This document shows positions 26,604 to 32,459 of a DNA stretch of 32,459 nucleotides, piece after piece (position 1 is the stretch's first letter; each line of letters opens with the position of its first letter). The notes below the pieces were generated by a model. That model was not told the DNA's origin. It ran no database searches and was given only the letters and a program-made list of their open reading frames with translations. The translations under genes and the position numbers were made by a program. The DNA comes from an uncultured Alistipes sp. (GTDB lineage Bacteria > Bacteroidota > Bacteroidia > Bacteroidales > Rikenellaceae). The stretch lies in assembly GCA_944320985.1 (NCBI GenBank), contig CALUJN010000058.1:1-32459 (forward strand), in the 5' to 3' direction.

Positions 26604-27590
26604 ATGCGAATCAGTTTGTTTTTCTGGGTCGTCTTGTCGATGTGGGCGACCTCCTGCGACAAAACGTCGGACGACCGATACGATCCTGCGTACTACAAGA
26701 ATCCGATCACCTCGCAGAAACTCCCGGATCCTACCGTCATCCGCGACGGAGACACGTTTTATCTTTATGCAACGGAAGCCATCCGGAATGTGCCGATCAT
26801 GAAGTCGAAGGATCTGGTCAACTGGACGTTGTGCGGCACGGTTTTTTCCGAGGCGACCCGTCCGGACTTTACCGAAGGCGGTGAGGTGTGGGCTCCGGAC
26901 ATTCATTACGTGGGAGATCGCTATCTGCTTTACTACTCGTTGTCCTCGTGGGGCGGGGTCGAAGATTGCGGAATCGGCGTTGCGGAGGCCGAGACTCCCG
27001 AGGGGCCGTGGATCAACCACGGCAAACTCTTCATCAGCCGGGAAATCGGCTGTCTCAATTCGATAGATCCGTTCTTCATTGAGGAAAACGGGAAAAAATA
27101 CCTTTTCTGGGGGAGTTTCCGCGGCATCTGGGGCGCAGAGCTATCCGATGACGGGCTTTCCTTGCAGACGGCGACCATCCAACAGGTTGCCGGAACCGCT
27201 TTCGAGGCGACCTGCATCCACAAAAGAGCGGGTTATTACTATCTTTTTGCCTCGATGGGCAGTTGTTGTTCCGGGATGAGCAGTACCTATACCGTGGTTG
27301 TGGGGCGATCCGAGCACCTGTTCGGTCCCTATGTAGACCGGCAGGGTGAAGGGATGCTTACAAACCATTACGAGCAAGTGTTAACCGGCAGCGGGGAGTT
27401 CGCGGGCCCGGGACACAACGCCGAAATCATGACTGACCGGGATGGTGTGGACTGGATGCTTTATCACGCCTATTGGGTCAATACGCCCGGAAACCGTACC
27501 CTGATGCTCGACCGGGTGAACTGGGAGGACGGCTGGCCCGTTGTTCATAACGGAACCCCTTCACGGGGCACTGCAGCACCCCGGTTCTAA
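26604..27590 (+). CDS. GH43-like five-bladed propeller glycosidase, lipoprotein
   Basis: 328 residues. Lipobox WATSC with Cys18. The catalytic triad of the GH43/GH62 clan is visible: Asp42 in LPDPTVI (base), Asp155 in NSIDPFFIEE (pKa modulator) and Glu201 in TAFEATCIHK (acid). Other blade motifs are GGEVWAPDIHYV, YYYLFASMGSCC and GPGHNAEI. Known GH43 activities are arabinofuranosidase, arabinanase, xylosidase and exo-galactanase. The length fits a single-domain enzyme. It is the last gene of the operon, 11 bp after the PL8-type gene, and a strong terminator follows. A Cys pair in GSCCSG near the active-site loop is slightly unusual. Which sugar it removes is not readable. Confidence 0.9.
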   Translation: MRISLFFWVVLSMWATSCDKTSDDRYDPAYYKNPITSQKLPDPTVIRDGDTFYLYATEAIRNVPIMKSKDLVNWTLCGTVFSEATRPDFTEGGEVWAPDIHYVGDRYLLYYSLSSWGGVEDCGIGVAEAETPEGPWINHGKLFISREIGCLNSIDPFFIEENGKKYLFWGSFRGIWGAELSDDGLSLQTATIQQVAGTAFEATCIHKRAGYYYLFASMGSCCSGMSSTYTVVVGRSEHLFGPYVDRQGEGMLTNHYEQVLTGSGEFAGPGHNAEIMTDRDGVDWMLYHAYWVNTPGNRTLMLDRVNWEDGWPVVHNGTPSRGTAAPRF

Positions 27591-27633
27591 ACACTTAACG
27601 AGAGGAGAGGGCATTGTCTTTCCCAAATACTAT

Positions 27634-27680
27634 AAAAAGAGACGAATTGTTCTGTTCATATGAACAATTCGCTCTTTTTT
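27634..27680. terminator. Strong bidirectional terminator closing the PUL operon
   Basis: CGAATTGTTC (27643-27652) pairs with GAACAATTCG (27662-27671) around a 9-nt loop. With one bulged A the stem extends through AAAAAGAG (27634-27641) and CTCTTTTTT (27672-27680), giving about 18 pairs. T-runs on both strands allow termination from either side. It starts 43 bp after the GH43-like stop. Confidence 0.88.
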
Positions 27681-28244
27681 ACGAAACCATCAGTGAATAA
27701 CAATAAAAGAAGGCCTGCCGCGAAAGTGTTAAGCCCAGCAATCCCGGACTTCAAGTGGAATATTCCCCATGATATGAAGCATGTTCTTCGTTCCGGATCA
27801 TAGCCGAAATACTGAAAAAATCAGATCGTTTTCTGTGAGTATTGCGGTTTTAATCATAATAGTTGCTTCGAAGGAATTAGCATTTTCCTACAAAAACTAA
27901 TATTCTGCCAGACAAACGAGAGCACGTGTAGAAAAATAAGATTTTCCGAGAAACCGATGTCTTCGCATCGGACAAAGAAGAATCATAAATTGTGATAACC
28001 ACTTCCATTATGATGATGCCGAAACGTTAATCCATATGCTACTGAATAATGCGTTTTCATACTTTTAATTGTCCATAAAAACCAGGCAGTAATTCAAACG
28101 AATATGGTCATTTTGCCTCTGCAACGTAAATCGATTCGATTTATCAAATTCAAACATCCGAAGGGAAAATAATTCATTTGGCTAATCAAATGTCGAAGCG
28201 GAAAGTATAAGAGCTCTCCGTTTTTCGATAATCAATGAAAAGCC
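27681..28244. other. AT-rich gap between PUL terminator and mobilization genes
   Basis: No gene can be supported on either strand. It contains a small perfect hairpin, CCGATG-TCTTCG-CATCGG (27954-27971), and an inverted repeat, TAAATCG-ATT-CGATTTA (28127-28143). Composition is far more AT-rich than the PUL. A boundary of the mobile element may lie here, but I cannot identify an attachment site. Confidence 0.5.
28127..28143. repeat. 7-bp inverted repeat with 3-bp spacer
   Basis: TAAATCG (28127-28133) and CGATTTA (28137-28143) are exact inverted copies around ATT. The form suits an operator or a tyrosine-recombinase core. No partner gene is visible, so its role is unknown. Confidence 0.3.
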
Positions 28245-29480
28245 TCAGCTCCGTAGTCGTTTTTTGCGATGTCGAATTTGCTGTAATGTTTGCTGCTCCT
28301 CATAAGCCTGCACGTCCGCCAATTCCAGAATAGCGTCTAACGGATGGATAGAAGGCCCCGGCCGGAACGATTCTTTTGAGGATGGACTCTCCTGCACCGA
28401 GGATTCCCGGGAGACTCCACGCTCCTTTGCTTCAGCATGGAACAACTGTTCGAAGGCGTTGGCCGAGAAACTCCGACCCAACAGGGAGCCGTTGGCTACG
28501 ATTCCCATCTCGTGGTCAATAAAGGTTACACCATAGATCCGTCCCGCAGCATTGAGGCGGAATACCGCATCTACGCCCTTGTTGTATAATCGCTCGCAGA
28601 ACTCCGTCCGGGTTGAACACCGCGCCATGCCATCCACAATCTTTTCCCGCAACTCATCAAGTGCTCCGGGCTCCTTCAAGGCCATTTTCGACCGTTCATA
28701 ATAGCGTTGCAGAGCCTCATATCCGACATCCTTCCCAATGCGGCTTGACTTGAACGGCATCCCGATGCCATAACCGTCATCAGTCAGCGCCCCGTAAATC
28801 ATTCCGGCATAATCACGTCCTTCGATGGTCCCGGTTCGCTCCTCGGCCGAGACGTTGAAGACTTCAAGCAGCGTCCGCCACTCACCAAAAGAGGCGCAGC
28901 GATAATGCCGCAGGCACGACCTTATGGTGGATGAAACCTGTTGCTTGACATCGCCCTTCTGATAATCTACCTTGCGCAATCCCTCCCGGTCCTGCAGCTC
29001 CTGGCCTTTGACACTCGGATGAAGCCCGTATTTTTGCTCGAGGTCCCGCAGGATCGACATCGAACGATCATACTCGTGCGAGTCGGAGATCTTCCGGCCC
29101 GTCGAATCGACTCGTAATGAGACAATGTGTAGGTGTTCGCGGGCAATATCCCGGTGTTTGAAGACGATGTAGGGTTGTTCGCCATATCCCATTTGCTCCA
29201 TATATTCGCGCACAATCTCGCCCAGTTGCTCATCGGTCAGGCGGTCCTCGGGCGAGGGGTTCAGCGAGACATGGAAAACCGTGTTGGTCGTGCGTCGGTT
29301 CGCCAGCAGGAAGGGTTCGAAGCTGGCCATGCACCGCTCGTGGCTCATGCGACCAGCGGTATCGAACGGATCGAGCATCCGATTCCAGCAGAGCACCTCG
29401 GCCTGTCTCCGGTTGTCCTTCTCCTCATTATAGCGTATGGCGCCGCCGACGGTTGCTCCCGTTCTTATATTCGCAACCAT
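28245..29480 (-). CDS. MobB-type relaxase (MOBP-like, relaxase/mobilization nuclease domain)
   Basis: 411 residues. The N-terminal relaxase domain shows MVANIRTGATVGGAIRYNE, then FHVSLNPSPEDRLTDEQ with His70, and the metal-binding motif HRDIAREHLH with His109, Asp111, His116 and His118 (HxDxxxxHxH). The C-terminal 150 residues are less conserved and end in a basic tail. Relaxases nick oriT and lead the strand into the recipient. The ATG at 29480 lies 16 bp inside the end of the MobA-like frame, so the two are probably translationally coupled. The usual third gene, a VirD4/TraG-like coupling protein, is absent: downstream there are only 564 bp of noncoding DNA before the PUL terminator. The relaxase itself looks intact. 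Confidence 0.9.
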   Translation of the reverse strand: MVANIRTGATVGGAIRYNEEKDNRRQAEVLCWNRMLDPFDTAGRMSHERCMASFEPFLLANRRTTNTVFHVSLNPSPEDRLTDEQLGEIVREYMEQMGYGEQPYIVFKHRDIAREHLHIVSLRVDSTGRKISDSHEYDRSMSILRDLEQKYGLHPSVKGQELQDREGLRKVDYQKGDVKQQVSSTIRSCLRHYRCASFGEWRTLLEVFNVSAEERTGTIEGRDYAGMIYGALTDDGYGIGMPFKSSRIGKDVGYEALQRYYERSKMALKEPGALDELREKIVDGMARCSTRTEFCERLYNKGVDAVFRLNAAGRIYGVTFIDHEMGIVANGSLLGRSFSANAFEQLFHAEAKERGVSRESSVQESPSSKESFRPGPSIHPLDAILELADVQAYEEQQTLQQIRHRKKRLRS

Positions 29481-29619
29481 CCTTCGGCCTGTTTGGTAAG
29501 ATTCAGAATCTCGATACTCAACACCTTCAGATCGCGGGTATGCTGTTCCAACGTAGCGATCTGGCGCGGAATCGAAACATTGGAGAAGTGGCTGTTGATG
29601 GCTCGGACCACCTGATTGT
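29465..29619 (-). CDS. MobA-like mobilization accessory protein, exon 2 (3' part)
   Basis: This is the 3' exon of the gene split by the group II intron. Joined to exon 1 (32110-32374), codon AAC-T|AC-AAT restores the family motif RVGNNYNQVVRAI. The part encoded here is NQVVRAINSHFSNVSIPRQ and onward to the stop at 29465-29467, a helical segment with an EQHTRDLKVL heptad-like run. The two exons, counted from the in-frame ATG at 32452, total 498 nt, an exact multiple of three. A free-standing frame can be read back to 29803, but that part is intron sequence. It overlaps the relaxase start by 16 bp. Confidence 0.85.
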
Positions 29620-29680
29620 GTAGGCTAAGTACCCGGCGCCTTGTCATATTTCTATGATAGGTTTCCCAATACTCGCCTCC

Positions 29681-29714
29681 GAACCGGACGTACACCTTCC
29701 AGCGTATCCGGCTC
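29681..29714 (-). ncRNA. Group II intron domain V
   Basis: On the minus strand the 34-nt element begins GAGCCGGATACGC, has a GGAAGG turn and ends TACGTCCGGTTC, giving the standard domain V hairpin with its distal pairing. The remaining 61 nt to the 3' splice site hold domain VI. I did not fix the branch-point A. Confidence 0.88.
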
Positions 29715-29732
29715 TCCACTAATATTGTCAGT

Positions 29733-31541
29733 CTAAAACGTTCCATGATGTATCTTTTGATGACAGCTACCGCATACAGCCATAGTCTTTCGACGTCTGG
29801 CAATCATCAGTTTTTCCCAATTCTCCTTGCCTTTCAGTTCTCCGAGTTTACGCACATGGTGCATAACCAGATTGTCCGTAGCACCGCATAACTCGCATTT
29901 CTGAGCTTTCAGCCTGTCTATAAGGCTTGTGGTGCTGACGCCGGGCATTGGATTTGGGCATCTGTCAATCGACCGATCATAGGAAGGTCTTTTTCTTTTG
30001 AACCCTTCATTGTATAAGCGACGTTCTTTTGCTTTGCCGTTTTTTACCGTATATCCCACTGTAAAGACTCCGTTGCGTTTGTATTTCTGGCAAATTCGTC
30101 TTACCGTGGTTCGGTATTTCCCGGCAAAGGTTTTGTACATACTGTACTGCATGATGTAGTGAAAAGTGTTCAGATCAGAAGCGTTGTTAGCTATCGAGTA
30201 ATAGTTGTAAAACCCTCTGATCTCGGCATTGTAACTGTCAAGGATTTCAAGGTCGTCATTATTGATAAGTTCCGACCTATGTTTAGGAATCCATTGCTCA
30301 TGCCCGTTATGATAGCTGAATTTCAGCACACCGAGTTCCAACAACTTTTTCTTTATCACTTCGGTCGTCACCTTTAATCTGACCTTGTTTCCATACACAC
30401 GGGACAAGCTTCCCCGTTTGTTCCGTTTTTGCAGGTTCGACCTGCGGACAGTCACCTCATATCCGAGGAATTTTGCAGGCTTTTCAGTATGAGTGATGAG
30501 CGTTTTCTCATCCGATAGTTCCAATGCTAGTCTGTTTGCAAGGAAATGCTTTATATCGTCCTTGGTCTTTACGGCATCTTCTTTACTGCCGATAATTCCT
30601 ATCAGGAAGTCGTCGGCATACCTCACATATTTGAGCCTTTTGAAGTTTCCGTCCATAGGGTCGAAGCACGGCATCGCGGATCGGGTTTTATCTATCTCTT
30701 TGAGCCGTTTAACAAGCACTTTTCTTTCTGCATCATTTGTCGCTGTTTTGAGTTCACGCATAATCAGTCTCTTTTGGTAAGTGAGGACTTCGTATTCCCG
30801 TCGCTGTCTCCCCCTATCTCCCTTGTCGATTTTGGAAGCATATTCTTTCATGTACTTATCCAGTTTGTCCAAATAGATATTGGCCAATATCGGACTGATA
30901 ATTCCACCTTGCGGCATTCCGCTGTACGTTCCATGAAATTGCCATTGTTCTAAGTAACCCGCCTTCAGGAATTTTCTGATAAGTCGTATGAATCGTTCGT
31001 CGGAGATACGTTCCTTTAAGATGTCTATCAGAATATCATGATTGACATTATCGAAGAAACCTTTTATATCTCCTTCGATGAACCATTTTTTACCGTTGAA
31101 ATTCTTATGTACGGCATTCAATGCAGTATGGCAGCTACGATGCGGACGGAAGCCGTGTGAAGTATCTTCAAAATGACCTTCGTAAATAGCTTCCAGTACC
31201 ATTCGTACTACCTCCTGCACCAGTTTGTCGTCGAAAGAGGGTACGCCGAGAGGTCGTGTCTTTCCGTTTTTCTTCGGGATGTACACTCTTCTCGATGGCT
31301 GGGGTGAGTAGCTTTCGTCTTTCAACGAAGCTATCAGTTTCTCAATGCGGGAAAGGCTCATACGGTCGATGGTTTTCCTGTCTGCACCTTGTGTCATATT
31401 ACCCGGCTTGGCATATATTTGTTGATATGCCAGGTAATACATTTCCTCATTGAAAAGAATACGATAAAGCCTCTCAAACCTATATTCCGAGGTTTGACTA
31501 TGCTTTGTTAGACTGTTTAATACTTTTACTGGACTTCTCAT
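29733..31541 (-). CDS. ltrA: Group II intron-encoded reverse transcriptase / maturase / HNH endonuclease
   Basis: 602 residues, typical of LtrA-type proteins. RT blocks visible are YIPKKNGKTRPLGVPSFDDK (RT2), HGFRPHRSCHTAL, FIEGDIKGFFDNVNHDIL, GMPQGGIISPILANIYLDKL and the catalytic YADD at 308-311. The maturase (X) domain follows with RGFYNYYSIANN. The C-terminal endonuclease has Cys549/Cys552, His561/His562, Cys590/Cys593 and His598. The protein binds the unspliced intron, helps it fold and splice, then reverse-transcribes it into a new DNA target after bottom-strand cleavage. No stop or frameshift is seen, so the element may be active. The symbol is given by family only. Confidence 0.95.
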   Translation of the reverse strand: MRSPVKVLNSLTKHSQTSEYRFERLYRILFNEEMYYLAYQQIYAKPGNMTQGADRKTIDRMSLSRIEKLIASLKDESYSPQPSRRVYIPKKNGKTRPLGVPSFDDKLVQEVVRMVLEAIYEGHFEDTSHGFRPHRSCHTALNAVHKNFNGKKWFIEGDIKGFFDNVNHDILIDILKERISDERFIRLIRKFLKAGYLEQWQFHGTYSGMPQGGIISPILANIYLDKLDKYMKEYASKIDKGDRGRQRREYEVLTYQKRLIMRELKTATNDAERKVLVKRLKEIDKTRSAMPCFDPMDGNFKRLKYVRYADDFLIGIIGSKEDAVKTKDDIKHFLANRLALELSDEKTLITHTEKPAKFLGYEVTVRRSNLQKRNKRGSLSRVYGNKVRLKVTTEVIKKKLLELGVLKFSYHNGHEQWIPKHRSELINNDDLEILDSYNAEIRGFYNYYSIANNASDLNTFHYIMQYSMYKTFAGKYRTTVRRICQKYKRNGVFTVGYTVKNGKAKERRLYNEGFKRKRPSYDRSIDRCPNPMPGVSTTSLIDRLKAQKCELCGATDNLVMHHVRKLGELKGKENWEKLMIARRRKTMAVCGSCHQKIHHGTF

Positions 31542-31720
31542 AATGCCTCTCGCATTTTCCCTTAATCGTATTAAAAAATATTAGCTGTCGCCCTTCGCCT
31601 TGTACGAGGCTTTCCCCCGCGCGGACTACTACGGCGGCTCCGTTACCATACCGGATATTCATAGACCTTCGTCCAATAGCCTTGCGGCATTCCGGTTTAG
31701 GTAATCCCCGTTTACGATAT

Positions 31721-31727
31721 AATAACT
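31721..31727 (-). other. EBS1 of the group II intron
   Basis: Intron RNA AGTTATT is fully complementary to the last seven bases of exon 1 (AATAACT, 32110-32116). The base directly 5' (U at 31728) can pair with the first exon 2 base A at 29619, the delta-delta' contact. Confidence 0.75.
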
Positions 31728-31741
31728 ATGGCGCGACAGAT

Positions 31742-31747
31742 TGTCGG
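31742..31747 (-). other. EBS2 of the group II intron
   Basis: Intron RNA CCGACA is fully complementary to exon TGTCGG, which lies one base upstream of IBS1. It is 5' of EBS1 in the intron, as expected for domain I. Confidence 0.7.
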
Positions 31748-32109
31748 ATATGACGTCCACCTTTTACTGCTTATTACAGTTGCGTCGTGATAAGTTCTTG
31801 CTCTCTCTGTACAACTACTACAATGAGAGTATCACGATATGACGAGTATAGTTACCCTAACGTCACAGTTTCGGCAGGTACCGCTCAGGCTGTCATTCAA
31901 TCAATCCGGATTTTATCCTCATATCTGTCTTTCATCACCCCATTCAGTCGCAGTTCGGTAACTAACTGACTTATGGTTTACCCCGACATGCTACACTCCC
32001 TGTCCGGTTTCCCTTTCAGATAAGTCGGTTGATGATAGGTTATTTTCAAAGAACACTTACCTAATAGCTTGCCATCGCTATATTTATTATATCGCCTTGA
32101 CGGGCGCAC

Positions 32110-32374
32110 AGTTATTCCCGACACGCTGGAACTGGAAGTAAAGATCGTTGAGTCGTGTCAGAAATTCCACCTTCGAAGGGTCACGGCGGATAACCTCGAA
32201 ACGCTCGGCAAAGAGTCGTTTGACAATAAACCGGCTGTAGTTGTGTTCCAATCCGGCAGCAGCGAGCATTTCCTTAAACCGAATATTCTCCGCTGTTGTC
32301 AACTTGAAATTGTAACGATGGATTCTGGGAGAGGTAGCCGTTGGCCGACCGGTTGGCTTTTGAGTTTTCATCAT
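32110..32374 (-). CDS. MobA-like mobilization accessory protein, exon 1 (5' part)
   Basis: This is the 5' exon. I favour the ATG at 32374 (MMKTQKPTGRPTATS), because MobA homologues begin with a short basic stretch and a GRP motif. An in-frame ATG at 32452 would add 26 residues, and the frame is open to the window end. The protein has a ribbon-helix-helix-like segment (YNFKLTTAENIRFKEMLAAA, then SRFIVKRLF) and the conserved RVGNN next to the splice site. Spliced product: 139 residues (165 from the upstream ATG). Such proteins bind oriT and help the relaxase. Without splicing, translation would stop at 32087-32089, six codons into the intron, losing the conserved C-terminal helix. Confidence 0.8.
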
Positions 32375-32417
32375 ATTATACAGCATATTCATGTGGCGCG
32401 ACTTGGGAGCGTACCGC

Positions 32418-32430
32418 CTCGCAGAGCGAG
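32418..32430. other. Small hairpin upstream of mobA, possible part of oriT
   Basis: CTCGC-AGA-GCGAG is a perfect 5-bp inverted repeat located 44 bp before the favoured mobA start. Origins of transfer in Bacteroidales mobilizable elements often lie just upstream of mobA and contain such repeats. No nic consensus is recognised, so this is only a candidate. Confidence 0.25.
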
Positions 32431-32459
32431 CGTCTTTGTATGTCGAAATCATTTTCGGC

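Larger units (their letters stand above)
29620..32109 (-). mobile_element. Group II intron (about 2.49 kb) inserted in the mobA-like gene
   Basis: The minus-strand 5' end reads GTGCGCCCG, the same opening as Ll.LtrB and matching GUGYG. The 3' end reads CCTAC, the expected AY. Domain V is clear at 29681-29714. The encoded protein occupies 29733-31541, inside the domain IV position. Exon pairing can be read: exon bases AATAACT (32110-32116) pair with intron AGTTATT (31721-31727), exon TGTCGG just upstream pairs with intron CCGACA (31742-31747), and the base 5' of EBS1 (U, 31728) pairs with the first base of exon 2 (A). This delta pairing is the IIA pattern. Boundaries also restore the host reading frame. 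Everything needed for splicing and retrohoming appears present. Confidence 0.95.

Noticed and set aside
27983-28060. 25-residue His-rich minus-strand frame in the gap after the relaxase
   Set aside because: Too short, no ribosome-binding or promoter signal; likely chance.
29620-29803. Extension of mobA exon 2 back to an ATG at 29803
   Set aside because: That part is intron domains IV-VI and the end of the reverse transcriptase gene. The joined exon frame is far better supported.
1-32459. CRISPR array, tRNA or rRNA genes, insertion-sequence transposases
   Set aside because: No regularly spaced repeats, no cloverleaf or rRNA sequence and no transposase motif was seen in reading the window.

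Overview
The window looks like a chromosomal or integrated accessory segment from a gut-type Bacteroidales bacterium. The evidence is two tandem SusC/SusD pairs, a hybrid two-component regulator, BACON and DUF1735 surface lipoproteins, -7 boxes of the Bacteroidetes type TAnnTTTG, weak Shine-Dalgarno signals, and RteC/Mob genes of Bacteroides conjugative elements. The high GC of the catabolic genes would suit Alistipes or a relative. That genus guess is inference.

Layout. 1-559 (minus): 3' part of an RteC-like element regulator, running off the left edge. 560-1515: AT-rich sequence with the remains of a broken gene. 1516-27590: a polysaccharide utilization locus (PUL). It starts with a minus-strand SGNH/GDSL esterase (1516-2289), divergent from a heparinase II/III-type lipoprotein lyase (2637-4829) that ends in a clear hairpin (4858-4893). 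Then come the hybrid two-component sensor/regulator (4996-9072), a BNR-4 beta-propeller protein (9176-10603) with a GH105 unsaturated-uronyl hydrolase (10639-11742), and a long operon behind its own -7 box (11831-11838). That operon encodes a triple-BACON lipoprotein, SusC1, SusD1, a short SusC2, SusD2, a DUF1735/DUF4361 lipoprotein, a PL8-type lyase and a GH43-like lipoprotein. A strong terminator at 27634-27680 closes it. 27681-28244 is AT-rich and holds no gene I can support.

28245-32459 (minus): a mobilization module of a MOBP-type relaxase (MobB) and an upstream MobA-like accessory gene. The MobA-like gene is split by a complete-looking group II intron (29620-32109) that encodes an RT/maturase/HNH protein. 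Removing the intron restores one 498-nt reading frame. The exon/intron pairings IBS1-EBS1, IBS2-EBS2 and delta-delta' can be read directly.

How the genes fit. The PUL has two recognisable lyase folds (heparinase II/III and PL8) and a third possible one (BNR-4 propeller). GH105 would remove the unsaturated uronic acid made by lyases, and the esterase and GH43-like enzyme would trim side groups. No sulfatase or GH88 is present. The target is therefore probably an acidic, uronate-containing, largely non-sulfated glycan, sensed by the hybrid regulator and imported by two SusCD systems. The PUL lies between fragments of conjugative or mobilizable elements on both sides, so it may be, or may once have been, mobile cargo.
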